This document shows, piece by piece, positions 30,999 through 40,906 of a stretch of DNA of 64,000 nt (position 1 is the first letter of the stretch; every line of letters begins with the position of its first letter). The position numbers and the translations under genes are program-made. The notes below the pieces were generated by a model. The model had not been told where the DNA came from. It worked only from the letters and a program-made list of their open reading frames with translations, and did no database searches. The DNA is from Magnetovibrio sp. (GTDB lineage: Bacteria > Pseudomonadota > Alphaproteobacteria > Rhodospirillales > Casp-alpha2). The stretch lies in assembly GCA_002690705.1 (NCBI GenBank), contig NZFO01000005.1:126711-190710 (forward strand), in the 5' to 3' direction.

Positions 30999-32402
30999 AT
31001 GGCTAGTGATATCCTAATTGTTGATGACGAAGCAGACATTCGAACGCTTACTTCAGGAATTTTGACAGACGAGGGCTTTGACACTCGTCAGTCTGCTACA
31101 AGTTCTGAAGCCATAGCAGAGTTAGAAGCGCGACGTCCAAACCTTGTACTCTTAGATATTTGGTTGCAGGGGAGTGACATGGATGGACTTGGTATATTGC
31201 GCGAAATTAAAAAAAATCACCCCTCGGTTCCTGTCTTGATGATGAGTGGGCACGGAACGGTTGAAACGGCTGTTGCTGCGATCAAAGACGGCGCCTATGA
31301 TTTTATTGAAAAGCCTTTTAAGGCAGACAGGTTGATCTTGCTCGTAGAACGCACGATTGAGGCAGCAAGGCTACGTCGTGAAAATAAAGAGTTAAAACTG
31401 CGTGCTGGCGCCGAAATGAGTTTGTTGGGTAATTCAAAGCTAACTCGTGATTTGGATCAAATGATAGATAAAGTTGCGCTGACCAACAGTCGGATAATGA
31501 TTACTGGTGAAGCTGGTTCTGGAAAAGAACTTGTTGCTCGGATGATTCATGAGCGTTCAGCGCGTCATGGAAACCCATTTGTCGTGGTAAATTGTGCTGC
31601 AATGGCGCCAGATATTATGGAAGAGCAATTATTTGGTGTAGAGGCAGAAAAGCTAAATGCAGAGGCGGGAAGGGTGGGAACTTTTGAGGCTGCCCATAAG
31701 GGAACACTCTTACTTGATAGAATTGCAGATATGCCTCTAGAAACTCAAGGGAAGATTGTTCGAGCTTTGCAAGACCAAGTATTTCGCAGAGTGGGTGGTA
31801 GTTTGCAGGTTGAAGTGGATGTACGTGTTATTGCAACTACAAACAGAGATCTTCGCTTGGAGATAAATGCAGGCCGATTTCGCGAAGATTTATTCTATCG
31901 CCTCAACGTTGTCTCTATTGAGGTCCCGCCACTCAGTGCCCGCCGGGAGGATATAATACATCTTGTGAACCATTTTTTGACGCGGGCTTGCGAAACCGCA
32001 GGAAGACCGGTCTTAAAAGTGGCTGATGATGCTATGTCAGCCTTACAAAGTTATGATTGGCCCGGTAATGTTAGAGAATTGAAAAATGTTGCAGAGCGAA
32101 TACTTATATTCTCTCCCAAGTTGACAGATAGTAATTATTCCGAGCCGGTTGGCACCGATTGTTTGCCACCTGAGGTTCTTCATAATGTTCGAGAAATAAC
32201 GAAGCCTGATAGTAATACAGATATCATGACCTTGCCACTTCGTGATGCACGCAAGCGTTTTGAACATGATTATCTGAATGCCCAAATTAAGAGATTTGAC
32301 GGAAATATCTCGCGTACTGCAGACTTTGTAGGTATGGAGCGCTCAGCACTGCACCGTAAACTTAGGAGTCTCGGCGTACATTATTCCGATAAACCTAATT
32401 GA
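30999..32402 (+). CDS. ntrX: Response regulator NtrX, with altered ATPase motifs
   Basis: NtrC-like regulator paired with NtrY, 467 residues. The receiver domain is intact (VDDEADIRTL, phospho-Asp in LLDIWLQGSDMDG). The AAA+ domain has Walker A GEAGSGKE, but the GAFTGA sigma54-contact loop is absent (LFGVEAEKLNAEAGRVG occupies it), which is usual for NtrX. Unusually, Walker B reads LLLDRIADMP: Glu is replaced by Arg241, so ATP hydrolysis should be impaired. A Fis helix-turn-helix ends the protein (ISRTADFVGMERSALHRKL). It probably acts with the housekeeping polymerase as a DNA-binding regulator rather than a sigma54 motor. Confidence 0.93.
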   Translation: MASDILIVDDEADIRTLTSGILTDEGFDTRQSATSSEAIAELEARRPNLVLLDIWLQGSDMDGLGILREIKKNHPSVPVLMMSGHGTVETAVAAIKDGAYDFIEKPFKADRLILLVERTIEAARLRRENKELKLRAGAEMSLLGNSKLTRDLDQMIDKVALTNSRIMITGEAGSGKELVARMIHERSARHGNPFVVVNCAAMAPDIMEEQLFGVEAEKLNAEAGRVGTFEAAHKGTLLLDRIADMPLETQGKIVRALQDQVFRRVGGSLQVEVDVRVIATTNRDLRLEINAGRFREDLFYRLNVVSIEVPPLSARREDIIHLVNHFLTRACETAGRPVLKVADDAMSALQSYDWPGNVRELKNVAERILIFSPKLTDSNYSEPVGTDCLPPEVLHNVREITKPDSNTDIMTLPLRDARKRFEHDYLNAQIKRFDGNISRTADFVGMERSALHRKLRSLGVHYSDKPN

Positions 32403-32437
32403 ACTCACAAAAAGTCAGGGGTTGAGGGAGATCACCA

Positions 32438-33814
32438 ATGAAAGTCATTGTTTGCGGAGCTGGTCAGGTGGGTTTTCACATTGCTCGTCAATTATCGCTT
32501 GAAAATAACGACGTAACAGTTGTTGATCGATCACCTGATCTTATCCGACAGATTAGTGATAACCTCGATGTAAATGGCATTGTTGGGTTAGCGTCTCATC
32601 CTGATATTCTTGATAAGGCAGCTGCTGAAGACGCCGACATGTTGATTGCAGTTACTTATGCAGATGAAGTCAACATGGTGGCGTGTCAGGTTGCACACTC
32701 AATTTTCGAAGTACCCACCAAAATTGCAAGGATTCGGCAGCAAACTTACCTCAATCCGCTATGGGCAAAACTGTTTTCACGCGACCACATGCCAATTGAT
32801 CATGTCATATCTCCCGAGTTCGAGGTAGCACGCGCTGTAACCCGGCGTCTTCAGGTTCCGGGGGCTTTCGAGATGATTCCTCTTGCAGACGATAAGGTAA
32901 AGCTTTTGGGCGTACGCTGCGAAGAACACTGCCCACTTGTAAATACGCCGCTTCGCCAGTTAACGCAGCTCTTTCCTGATTTGAATATTGTGATCATTGG
33001 TTTGATGCGAAAAGATATGGCTATAGTGCCCACGTCAGAAGACCAAATGTTACCGGGAGACGAAGTTTATTTTGTTGTCGATGGTGAGCAGGTTGGTCGC
33101 GCGATGGCGGCTTTCGGTTATGAGGAAAAAGAGGCTCGGCGTCTGGTAATCTTTGGGGGTGGTAATATCGGACAATTTTTAGCCCAGGAAATCGAGCGAG
33201 ATTATGATTGGGTGCGCACTAAAATTATTGAGTCTGATTCTGACCGTGCTCGGTCAATAGCTGAGAAACTTGAAAAAACGATGGTGCTACAAGGCGATGT
33301 CCTAGACCCGGAAATCCTTGATGAGGCCAATGTAGCAGAGACCGAAACTGTGGTTGCCGTCACCAATGATGATGAGACCAATATTTTGGCCTCACTTCTC
33401 GCGAAAAGATACGGCTCTAAACGTGCTATTACCCTTGTAAACAAAGGTACGTACGAGACCCTTATTAATCCGCTGGGTATTGACGTTACGGTTAGCCCTC
33501 GAAACATCACGGTTTCGACGATTCTTCAACATATTCGGCGCGGTCGCATTCACTCTGTTCATACACTTCGGGAAGATTTTGGTGAATTGATTGAAGCAGA
33601 GGCCTTGGAGACCTCTGAGCTGGTCGGAAAACCTTTAAAGGAAATTAATCTTCCCGGGGGTGTAATGTTAGGAGCGATTGTGCGTGGTGGTGAGATGATA
33701 TGTCCGGGCGGTTCCACTGTAGTTGAGCCGAAGGACCGGGTAATATTATTTGCTGCTGCGAAGGTAATCCGGAAGGTAGAGAAAATGTTTTCTGTTCAAC
33801 TTGAGTATTTTTAG
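32438..33814 (+). CDS. trkA: Trk potassium transporter regulatory subunit TrkA
   Basis: Peripheral NAD-binding subunit that gates Trk potassium channels. 458 residues made of two RCK units: the first Rossmann motif is CGAGQVGFHIARQL with VDRS; the second is FGGGNIGQFLAQEIE near residue 235. Each is followed by a TrkA-C domain. Its SD-like GGGAG lies just upstream. No trkH/trkG is in the window. trkA after ntrX is the conserved Rhodospirillales order. Confidence 0.94.
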   Translation: MKVIVCGAGQVGFHIARQLSLENNDVTVVDRSPDLIRQISDNLDVNGIVGLASHPDILDKAAAEDADMLIAVTYADEVNMVACQVAHSIFEVPTKIARIRQQTYLNPLWAKLFSRDHMPIDHVISPEFEVARAVTRRLQVPGAFEMIPLADDKVKLLGVRCEEHCPLVNTPLRQLTQLFPDLNIVIIGLMRKDMAIVPTSEDQMLPGDEVYFVVDGEQVGRAMAAFGYEEKEARRLVIFGGGNIGQFLAQEIERDYDWVRTKIIESDSDRARSIAEKLEKTMVLQGDVLDPEILDEANVAETETVVAVTNDDETNILASLLAKRYGSKRAITLVNKGTYETLINPLGIDVTVSPRNITVSTILQHIRRGRIHSVHTLREDFGELIEAEALETSELVGKPLKEINLPGGVMLGAIVRGGEMICPGGSTVVEPKDRVILFAAAKVIRKVEKMFSVQLEYF

Positions 33815-33826
33815 AGAGATTGATCA

Positions 33827-34708
33827 ATGTCCAAAATTGCTTATGTCAATGGCCAATACTTATCCCACAGTTTAGCTAAGGTGCATATTGAGGACCGTGG
33901 TTATCAATTCGCCGACGGTGTTTACGAGGTTATCGCTATTCACGAGGGAAAATTTCTCGGCGAAAAGGGGCATTTGAATCGGTTGGCACACTCCCTTGAA
34001 GCCCTACGGATTGACTGGCCTATGGATAAGAGACCTTTATCCATGGTAATGCGCGAGGTTAGGCGAAGGAATCGAGTGAGGAATGGACTTCTCTATCTAC
34101 AAATCACCCGTGGTGTGGCGCCTCGAGACCATGCCTTTCCTAATCCTTCAGTAAGCACCTTGGTGATCACGGTGACTAAGCGTCCAGCCATAGATAAAGC
34201 AGAGTTGCTGGCTGGAATTGAAATTATCACAACGCCAGATTTGCGCTGGAAAAGACGGGATATTAAGTCTATCAGTCTTCTTCCAAACGTACTGGCAAAA
34301 CAGGCAGCTATCGAGGCGGGAGCGCAAGAGGCGTGGCAGGTTGATGAAAAAGGATTTGTCACTGAGGGTTCTGCAACTAATGCGTGGATAGTGACGAAAA
34401 GTGGTGAACTGATTACACGCGACGCTGGAGAGGAAATTCTCAATGGTATTACGAGACTCGCTATTTTAGAAGCGGTGCAAGACCAAGATATAAAACTTTT
34501 GTATCGTCCGTTTTCTGTGACTGAAGCACGTGATGCTCGAGAGGCCTTTATTTCTAGTTCAAACTCACATGTTCGCGCTGTAACAAAAATTGATGGAAAA
34601 GCCATTGGAAATGGCCTGGCCGGTGAGTTAACAAGGCGACTACTTGATATTTATATGGAATTCATGGAGGGCGAGGGTGGGCCGCAACAAGAGGCAAGAT
34701 GGAATTGA
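33827..34708 (+). CDS. dat: D-amino-acid aminotransferase (class IV PLP)
   Basis: Fold-type IV PLP aminotransferase that makes D-amino acids such as D-alanine or D-glutamate for the cell wall. 293 residues: YVNGQYLSHSLAKVHIEDRGYQFADG, the PLP lysine in IKSISLLPNVLAKQAA, and FVTEGSATNAW. Fold IV branched-chain aminotransferase is the alternative, but the ntr-trkA-dat-hfq order and the DRGYQFADGVYEV N-terminus favour the D-specific enzyme. It overlaps the next gene by 10 bases. Confidence 0.87.
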   Translation: MSKIAYVNGQYLSHSLAKVHIEDRGYQFADGVYEVIAIHEGKFLGEKGHLNRLAHSLEALRIDWPMDKRPLSMVMREVRRRNRVRNGLLYLQITRGVAPRDHAFPNPSVSTLVITVTKRPAIDKAELLAGIEIITTPDLRWKRRDIKSISLLPNVLAKQAAIEAGAQEAWQVDEKGFVTEGSATNAWIVTKSGELITRDAGEEILNGITRLAILEAVQDQDIKLLYRPFSVTEARDAREAFISSSNSHVRAVTKIDGKAIGNGLAGELTRRLLDIYMEFMEGEGGPQQEARWN

Positions 34709-35388
34709 GGAAGTTGGTTAGGCGCGCTCCCGGCTTCCCCCCCGGACCCCCGACCGCGTTAATTTTTGATTGGGATAACACACTGGTCGATACTTGGTTG
34801 GTTATTCAAGACGCCCTGAACACAACTCTTACTTCTTTCGGACAAGCACCGTGGCCCATTGAAAAAATAAGAGGCCAAGTACGTAAATCGTTACGTGACA
34901 GTTTCCCGGACCTATTTGGAGATGCGTGGGAAGAGGCCAGTAATGTATTTTACCGCAGATATGAAGAAATATATAAAACTAAGCTCAACCCAATGAACGG
35001 TGCGTTTGAGATGTTAGAAACCTTTCACCGGAGTGGCTTCAAAATGGGCGTGGTATCCAATAAGCGCGGGGATTATCTCCGGTCTGAAGCGGCATACCTA
35101 AGATGGACAAAGTACTTTGATTGCATTGTTGGTGCTAGTGATGCAGCTAGAGATAAACCTGCCTCGGACCCCGTTCACATGGTGCTCTCAGAGATTAAAG
35201 TGCGTAGTGACAAAAACGTCTGGTTTATCGGGGATGCAGATGTGGATTTGGAATGTGCTACTCGGGCTGGTTGCTCCCCAATTCTAATCGGTGAAATAAT
35301 TGTTAATGATACACGGTTTGCGGCTTTTCCACCAGCATGTCAGTTTTCAGACTGTAGAGCGCTTTGCAACTTCGTTGATAACCTGTAA
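34699..35388 (+). CDS. HAD-superfamily hydrolase
   Basis: A 229-residue haloacid dehalogenase-type phosphatase. Motif I FDWDNTLVDTW (nucleophile Asp), motif II VVSNKRGDYL, motif III Lys in RDKPASDP, motif IV IGDADVDLECATRAG. A helical cap sits between motifs I and II, as in phosphoglycolate phosphatase-like members. The substrate is unknown. It overlaps dat by 10 bases and lies between dat and hfq. Confidence 0.88.
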   Translation: MELRKLVRRAPGFPPGPPTALIFDWDNTLVDTWLVIQDALNTTLTSFGQAPWPIEKIRGQVRKSLRDSFPDLFGDAWEEASNVFYRRYEEIYKTKLNPMNGAFEMLETFHRSGFKMGVVSNKRGDYLRSEAAYLRWTKYFDCIVGASDAARDKPASDPVHMVLSEIKVRSDKNVWFIGDADVDLECATRAGCSPILIGEIIVNDTRFAAFPPACQFSDCRALCNFVDNL

Positions 35389-35544
35389 GCTTTGTCCGGA
35401 TGGGTGGTATGCTAGCCGATCTGTGCAGCAGGGTATCAATTCGCTCTGACCAGAGTAAGGCTGAAACCGGTAGTTAGGGAGATGTTACAGGCTCCCCCGT
35501 GGGGTAGTCGCAGTGGGTCAATAATTGAAAAAATGAGGTTTAAA

Positions 35545-35799
35545 ATGCCCTCGGAAAAATCCCAAAATGTTCAGGATGTTTTTTTAAATTATATTCGTAA
35601 GAATAAATCGCCAGTTACCGTTTTTCTCGTTAATGGAGTTAAACTGCAGGGAATAGTGACATGGTTTGATAACTTTTCAGTGTTGCTTCGCCGCGATGGG
35701 CACACGCAATTGGTCTACAAACACGCTATCTCAACTATAATGCCAACGGTCCCTATTGATTTATTTGAGGCTGAAAAAGACGAAAATGAACCCGAGTGA
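35545..35799 (+). CDS. hfq: RNA chaperone Hfq
   Basis: Hexameric Sm-like protein that pairs small RNAs with mRNAs. 84 residues: [21 protein letters not shown], then [20 protein letters not shown] (Sm1) and [13 protein letters not shown] (Sm2). The open frame begins at 35482, but ATG 35545 has GAGG about 6 bases upstream and gives the usual MPSEKSQ N-terminus. The short acidic C-tail is typical of alphaproteobacteria. Confidence 0.96.
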   Translation: MPSEKSQNVQDVFLNYIRKNKSPVTVFLVNGVKLQGIVTWFDNFSVLLRRDGHTQLVYKHAISTIMPTVPIDLFEAEKDENEPE

Positions 35800-35811
35800 G
35801 TTAGGCTTTAT

Positions 35812-37137
35812 TTGCGCGTGAGTAGCATCGGATATGATCGATTAGATGTGCGGCCAGAGAGCTGTATCGTATTACATCCGAGGTTGAGAGGGCTGGACCA
35901 AAGACGGTCGCCTGAAGCGAGTTTGGAAGAAGCACGTGGTTTAGCATTAGCCATTGGCTTAAATGTGTGTCACACAGAGTGGTTTAAAGTACACCGTCCA
36001 AATTCATCAACTTTTTTTGGTGCTGGAACGGTTGAGCGTGTGGTCGCTAGAATTATCAGTTTGCGTATTGATAATGACGTTAGCGTCGTGGCTGTAGACA
36101 CCGAATTAACGCCAGGACAACAACGAAACTTAGAGAGAGCTCTAGAATGTAAAGTAATTGACCGAACAGGACTTATCCTAGAAATTTTTGGTGCCAGGGC
36201 TCGAACACGTGAGGGACGTTTACAGGTTGAGTTAGCTGCTCTTTCGTATCAGCGTAGCCGTCTGGTCCGCAGTTGGACACATCTCGAGCGGCAGCGAGGT
36301 GGAGCGGGCTTTATGGGTGGCCCGGGTGAGCGACAAATTGAATTAGATCGCCGAATTATTGGTCAGCGCATTGACCGTATTATCCGTGATTTAAATGCAG
36401 TCAAACGGACACGAACTTTACACCGGAGGACGCGGCGAAAAGCGCCTCATCCTATCGTAGCACTTGTGGGATACACTAATTCTGGGAAATCTACTTTATT
36501 TAATTATCTTACTGAAGCCAATGTTGAGGCAAAGGATCAACTGTTCGCTACCCTTGATCCAACTATGCGCGCTGTTCGTTTGCCGTCGGGTCAGCAAGTC
36601 ATCCTATCCGATACAGTGGGTTTTATCTCGAATTTGCCCCACGAATTGGTTGAGGCCTTTCACGCGACTTTGGAGGAAGTTATGCAGGCGGATCTCGTTC
36701 TGCATGTTCGCGATATTAGCCACCCAGATACTGAAGCCCAGAAAATGGATGTTTGGTCTGTCCTGGGGGAAATCGGTATGAGCCACGAACAACTTCGCAA
36801 AATGGTACAGGTGCTTAATAAAATTGATTTGGTGGACCGACAAGACTTGAGTGTTATTTGCAGGCAAACTGAACGATCAAATGATACCTCGTCTTTACTC
36901 TCTGCGATAAGTGGAGAGGGGATACAGACATTACTGGATATTTGTGACGCAAAATTAAGTAGTGGTTTTGAGATTATTCAAATTGACTTACCGGTAGAAG
37001 ATAGCGCGACACTCGCATGGTTGTATCGAAATGGCCATGTCTTAGAGCGTTCAGATGATGGCAAGGCCATCTCAGTACGTGTTCGGCTAGCACCTGCGAA
37101 GGTTGGGCAATTTGAAAAACGCCGTGTATCACGATGA
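35812..37137 (+). CDS. hflX: Ribosome-associated GTPase HflX
   Basis: GTPase that splits stalled 70S ribosomes. 441 residues: N-terminal HflX domain (FFGAGTVERV, DTELTPGQQRNLE, QVELAALSYQRSRLVRSW and a glycine-rich GGAGFMGGPGERQIELDRR linker), then the G domain with GYTNSGKSTLFN, LDPTMRAV, DTVGFI and NKIDLV. Start is TTG 35812 or GTG 35818. hfq-hflX is a conserved pair. It overlaps the next gene by ATGA. Confidence 0.95.
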   Translation: MRVSSIGYDRLDVRPESCIVLHPRLRGLDQRRSPEASLEEARGLALAIGLNVCHTEWFKVHRPNSSTFFGAGTVERVVARIISLRIDNDVSVVAVDTELTPGQQRNLERALECKVIDRTGLILEIFGARARTREGRLQVELAALSYQRSRLVRSWTHLERQRGGAGFMGGPGERQIELDRRIIGQRIDRIIRDLNAVKRTRTLHRRTRRKAPHPIVALVGYTNSGKSTLFNYLTEANVEAKDQLFATLDPTMRAVRLPSGQQVILSDTVGFISNLPHELVEAFHATLEEVMQADLVLHVRDISHPDTEAQKMDVWSVLGEIGMSHEQLRKMVQVLNKIDLVDRQDLSVICRQTERSNDTSSLLSAISGEGIQTLLDICDAKLSSGFEIIQIDLPVEDSATLAWLYRNGHVLERSDDGKAISVRVRLAPAKVGQFEKRRVSR

Positions 37138-37949
37138 TACCCGATCCTAAGCTAATTGCAGAAATCATGCGCAAGACCGCGGAAAAAATTGTTTTAAGTC
37201 GTTTCCAATCTCTCGGCGCAGATGAGATTACAGCGAACGGAACGGGTGATGTTGTTACTGTGGCTGATCTGGAGGCTGAGGACACCCTTGCTAAAGAACT
37301 GCAAATTATTTTACCGGGATCAGAGATTATTGGTGAAGAGGGGGTCTCACGTGATCCGTCGATTGTAGGCGCATTATTAGGTAGTAACCCTGTCTGGATT
37401 ATTGACCCTATTGATGGCACGCAAAATTTTGCTGATGGAAAAACCTGTTTCGCCATGATTGTTGCCCTTATTGCGAAAGGGGAGACGATTGCCGGATGGA
37501 TCCATGAACCAATTCAGAACAGGACAGTCTGGGCAATTCGAGGTGAGGGCGCATATGAGGATGAAAAGCAACTACGAATTAATGGTTCAAAAAGTATACC
37601 CAGACTACGCGGTTCTATGAACCTGCAGTACCATCGTTGGCTGGATGAACGGCGAAATATTATGGGTAAAGAAAAATTTTTAGTCAGGGAAATTGTTCGG
37701 TATCGGTGTGTTGGAGCTGAATACGCTGATTTGGCGCGAGGTCGATTAGACTTTGCGCGTTATGGAGGTAGACTCAAACCTTGGGATCATGCAGCTGGCG
37801 TTTTAATTTTTAACGAAGCAGGTGGGTATGGTGCAATTATATCTACAAGTGCATCATACCATGTTGGGCCGACAATTTCAGATCAAGTATTATTGCTGGC
37901 TCCTAATAGAGGGAGTTGGCAAAAACTAGTTGAGCTTATGATAACTTGA
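37134..37949 (+). CDS. Inositol-monophosphatase-family phosphatase
   Basis: Mg-dependent phosphatase of 271 residues. Metal site residues are visible in GEEGVSRDP and DPIDGTQNFADG; the second motif WDHAAGVLIFNEAGGYG ends the active site. The family covers inositol monophosphatase, histidinol phosphatase and 3'-phosphoadenosine nucleotidase; sequence alone does not separate them. Start overlaps hflX by four bases. It converges with the glycosyltransferase gene, overlapping it by 14 bases. Confidence 0.88.
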   Translation: MIPDPKLIAEIMRKTAEKIVLSRFQSLGADEITANGTGDVVTVADLEAEDTLAKELQIILPGSEIIGEEGVSRDPSIVGALLGSNPVWIIDPIDGTQNFADGKTCFAMIVALIAKGETIAGWIHEPIQNRTVWAIRGEGAYEDEKQLRINGSKSIPRLRGSMNLQYHRWLDERRNIMGKEKFLVREIVRYRCVGAEYADLARGRLDFARYGGRLKPWDHAAGVLIFNEAGGYGAIISTSASYHVGPTISDQVLLLAPNRGSWQKLVELMIT

Positions 37950-39060
37950 GACATTTGAGTACTGCTGATACGACTCGGTCGGGTGAGAGGCTGGCAACGC
38001 AGGGATAACTTCCATCATCAAGTTCATAAACGCAATCACCAAGACATCCGGCGCAATCCATGTTTTCGAACAAAAAACTTACATTTTTGGGTCGGATACT
38101 GTCAGCGTAAGGAATAATTTCACCGACGTAGGCTGCGCTCGCAAGACACAGTGTTGGTGCTCCGATTGCAACGGCTAAGTGCATCATAGCCGTGTCAACG
38201 GACAAAACTAATTCAGCGGATACAAGGCGCGGGCAAATGTCTTCAAAAGTAGAAGAGTCGAATGTTACATTTTGTTTTTCAATCAGTTGTCTATACTTGA
38301 TGTCTTTTTGAAGGTCAGAGGCTAAGCCGGTTACTCTAAACGAAATGTCTTGTGGCAGGGCATTAACCAATTTAATAAAGCACTCAGGATTTAATTGTTT
38401 CGCGTTAACTGCTGAGAACGGTTGAAGAATGATTTCCCGGCGACATCCCACATTTAATTTGGGTGCAAACCGGCTTTGTAAGTTATGAAGATGCATGAGG
38501 GGTGGGGGGGTTGCCGAACCGGAAAGCCAGTTTGCAAAGTCTGTCCATCGTTCTACTTTATCTCGCCGTTCAGCGCCGCTATCGAAAAGACGGCTGTAAA
38601 GTCGGCGGTTCCGGTGAAGTTGACTTTGATATTTTGGCCATGACCGCGCAATCATAGCGACTGTGTCAGTTTGGGCCGCGCTTGCCATAGACTCATCAAG
38701 AAATGGATGACGCAAAAAATCCGTATGTATAACCAAACGGAAGTGCGCTTCATAAAGCTCACTTAAAATACCAAGCCGATATAAAAAAACTGATGCAAAT
38801 TTTTTAAAGTCAACGGTCTTAACGGACAAACTTGATGGAAGGCAAAACGCTGTTTTAGCGCTATCTTTTCGCAACAAAACGGTTATTTTTTCCCCGGGAC
38901 GTGCCATTTCTGCGAAGCGACTGGCCACGGTCGAAAACAGGATTGTGTCTCCGAGGCCGCCCGCGGAAATAATGAGCACGCCGGTTGGCTGAGTTTTGCG
39001 GGACCAAAGCTGGCGTTTTAGTCGGTTAATAAAGTCTGCAACGCGCGCAATATTAGTCAC
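37936..39060 (-). CDS. Glycosyltransferase family 9 (heptosyltransferase-like)
   Basis: 374-residue relative of LPS heptosyltransferases. N-terminal GVLIISAGGLGDTILFSTVASRF and C-terminal LVLSVDTAMMHLAVAIGAPTLCL are GT9 signatures. A cysteine-rich tail (MDCAGCLGDCVY, YPCVASL) resembles GT9 proteins of surface-polysaccharide clusters. It follows a DUF6165 gene by 3 bases on the same strand, so the two are likely co-transcribed. Sugar and acceptor unknown. Confidence 0.85.
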   Translation of the reverse strand: MTNIARVADFINRLKRQLWSRKTQPTGVLIISAGGLGDTILFSTVASRFAEMARPGEKITVLLRKDSAKTAFCLPSSLSVKTVDFKKFASVFLYRLGILSELYEAHFRLVIHTDFLRHPFLDESMASAAQTDTVAMIARSWPKYQSQLHRNRRLYSRLFDSGAERRDKVERWTDFANWLSGSATPPPLMHLHNLQSRFAPKLNVGCRREIILQPFSAVNAKQLNPECFIKLVNALPQDISFRVTGLASDLQKDIKYRQLIEKQNVTFDSSTFEDICPRLVSAELVLSVDTAMMHLAVAIGAPTLCLASAAYVGEIIPYADSIRPKNVSFLFENMDCAGCLGDCVYELDDGSYPCVASLSPDRVVSAVLKCLKLS

Positions 39061-39063
39061 TGA

Positions 39064-39468
39064 TTAATATGCCGTATACGATTTTTCCTCGACAAGGTGA
39101 GAGCCGAGAAGGATGTTAATCTCTCGTTTGAGGCGTGCCCGTTCATCGTTTGTAACGTATACGGACCTCGCTAATTGGACGAATGTATCGCTAAAATCGC
39201 TATGGCGTTCACACTCTCGGATGTCATCTTCTATATTCCATAGAGTTTTATTAACGGACTTCAAATGTCGCGAGAGAGTGCGAAGAGACTCTGAGATATG
39301 GATAAATTCATCGTACGCTTGGGTGAGGGAAGCCAACTCTAATTTAATATTCGTAATTTTTTTCTCGTCACAGATATGGTCGAGCTTTATTTCTAAAATG
39401 GTAATTTTATCGATTAACTCCCCCGGCGAAATATTAACAGGAATCGAGGCTGTCATCCCTTTTTCCAA
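39064..39468 (-). CDS. DUF6165 protein
   Basis: 134 residues, largely helical, with SIPVNISPGELIDKITILEIKLDHI near the N-terminus and a C-terminal ARLKREINILL. From memory it matches DUF6165, a family commonly encoded beside glycosyltransferases; its function is unknown. A start at ATG 39456 (MTASIPVN) is a good alternative. Operon with the GT9 gene. Confidence 0.75.
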   Translation of the reverse strand: MEKGMTASIPVNISPGELIDKITILEIKLDHICDEKKITNIKLELASLTQAYDEFIHISESLRTLSRHLKSVNKTLWNIEDDIRECERHSDFSDTFVQLARSVYVTNDERARLKREINILLGSHLVEEKSYTAY

Positions 39469-40103
39469 CTATTATTGGCTCGTTGTCTCGCAAATTCTAT
39501 AAAATTTTTTAGGACCATAGCGTTTTCATTCTGCGTTTAGTCAATTAAATCTGGTCATGGATGCAAGAGCATTGTTTACGCTTTTAATAGGTTATAATTT
39601 ATATACATGAAACTTACGACCGAATTCCACTGGCTAAAATACTAAAACAAACCCAAAATAATACCTCACTAAATACAGAAACCGAGGCTTACAGGTCATG
39701 AGATGTCATTACTCGTACGTCATTTACTCCTTCAATCTTCAATCTCCAAGGAAAAACAAACACGACCCAAATTATAGCAGACAGGATTCTAACGTTAAAG
39801 GAGCGAGTTAAATCTATGGGGTAAAAGCAGCCTTTTTTAATTAAAGCCTGACAACGGTTTGATTGGAGGCCACTATCGCGCTTAATCTTGGGTAGAAGAA
39901 GCAGGACGCTCTATTAGATGCGGATTTATAGGTCACTATACTAAATTTCTTACTTCATAGACACCTACAAGGTACATCTAAAGAAATGCATGAATCACAA
40001 ATGGATAACAACACAAAAAATTGAAATTACGTAGCTTGAGAGTTGGCTTAAAACTGGGAGGGCTTCATACTACCGGTAAGTATAATTTAATTTTTTTGAG
40101 GAC
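39469..40103. other. 635-base AT-rich region without recognised genes
   Basis: This lies between the leftward DUF6165/GT9 pair and the rightward methyltransferase. Only short frames occur (for example 37 codons from ATG 39698 with no credible ribosome site). No tRNA, repeat or terminator is seen. It probably holds the divergent promoters and perhaps decayed sequence. The stretch is longer and more AT-rich than other gaps in the window. Confidence 0.6.
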
Positions 40104-40805
40104 ATGATGGTTGTGTCAGAATTTCACTATAATACCTATTCTGCGTATAAGGCGTATTCCACTCCAGAAGTTCGACCCAAGCATATTGCACGGTTGGACT
40201 GTGAGGTTTGGGAACCTGGTGAATTTCAAAAAGAGCATGCCATATTGGAGATTGGATGCGGAACCGGTTTATTTTTAGCCTATCTCGCTGAAAAAAAAGC
40301 TGTCGATTTCCGTGGGATAGATTTTGACGAGGCAGTTTATGCTTTTGTACCCGAAAATATTCGTGACCGAGTGGAAATAAAAGAAGCATTCGTTTTTTTG
40401 GGTGAAGCTCAGGAGCGTGGAGACACCTATGACCGCATAGTAATGTTTGATGTACTAGAGCATTTCAATATCGATGATGGGTGTAACTTATTAAGAAAAG
40501 TACGAGCTATGTTACGGCTTGGAGGGAAAGTGATAATTAAAGTCCCCAATGCGGGATCGCCGTGGGGGCAGCAATTTCAATATGGTGATTTAACTCATCA
40601 AACTCATTATACACCTGATAGTCTTGTCCAGCAGGCGATTGCGGCTGGTTTTGTCTGTAAAACTACCTATCCTCACAAACTCGGTAGCCCGGCCCGTCAA
40701 TGGTGGGACACAATAATTCATGGCTTTCTGGACCATGTTTTGACGTCGCCACCCAAAATATGGGACGGCAATTTCTACGGAATTTTATTGCCCTCTGAAA
40801 AGTAG
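40104..40805 (+). CDS. Class I SAM-dependent methyltransferase
   Basis: 233 residues with the SAM-binding ILEIGCGTGLFLAYLA, the acidic GIDFDEA loop, and VMFDVLEHF as motif IV. This UbiG/COQ3-like layout occurs often in surface-glycan clusters (methylation of sugars). Substrate not known. Several start codons lie together (ATG 40104, ATG 40107, GTG 40113); GAGGA at 40098-40102 suits the later ones. It stands next to GT9 and DUF6165 genes, in line with an envelope role. Confidence 0.82.
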   Translation: MMVVSEFHYNTYSAYKAYSTPEVRPKHIARLDCEVWEPGEFQKEHAILEIGCGTGLFLAYLAEKKAVDFRGIDFDEAVYAFVPENIRDRVEIKEAFVFLGEAQERGDTYDRIVMFDVLEHFNIDDGCNLLRKVRAMLRLGGKVIIKVPNAGSPWGQQFQYGDLTHQTHYTPDSLVQQAIAAGFVCKTTYPHKLGSPARQWWDTIIHGFLDHVLTSPPKIWDGNFYGILLPSEK

Positions 40806-40906
40806 GTGATTTTTCTATAGCGCCTCTGGGCCCGGGATTGGAGTGGCCCTATTTATAAATAGCGTTGTATTCTATAACCTGAGACACAAAAAGGAGGGAT
40901 TTAAGA

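Noticed and set aside
39698-39811. Short 37-codon frame in the gene-free interval
   Set aside because: No ribosome-binding site and no recognisable sequence; expected by chance in AT-rich DNA.
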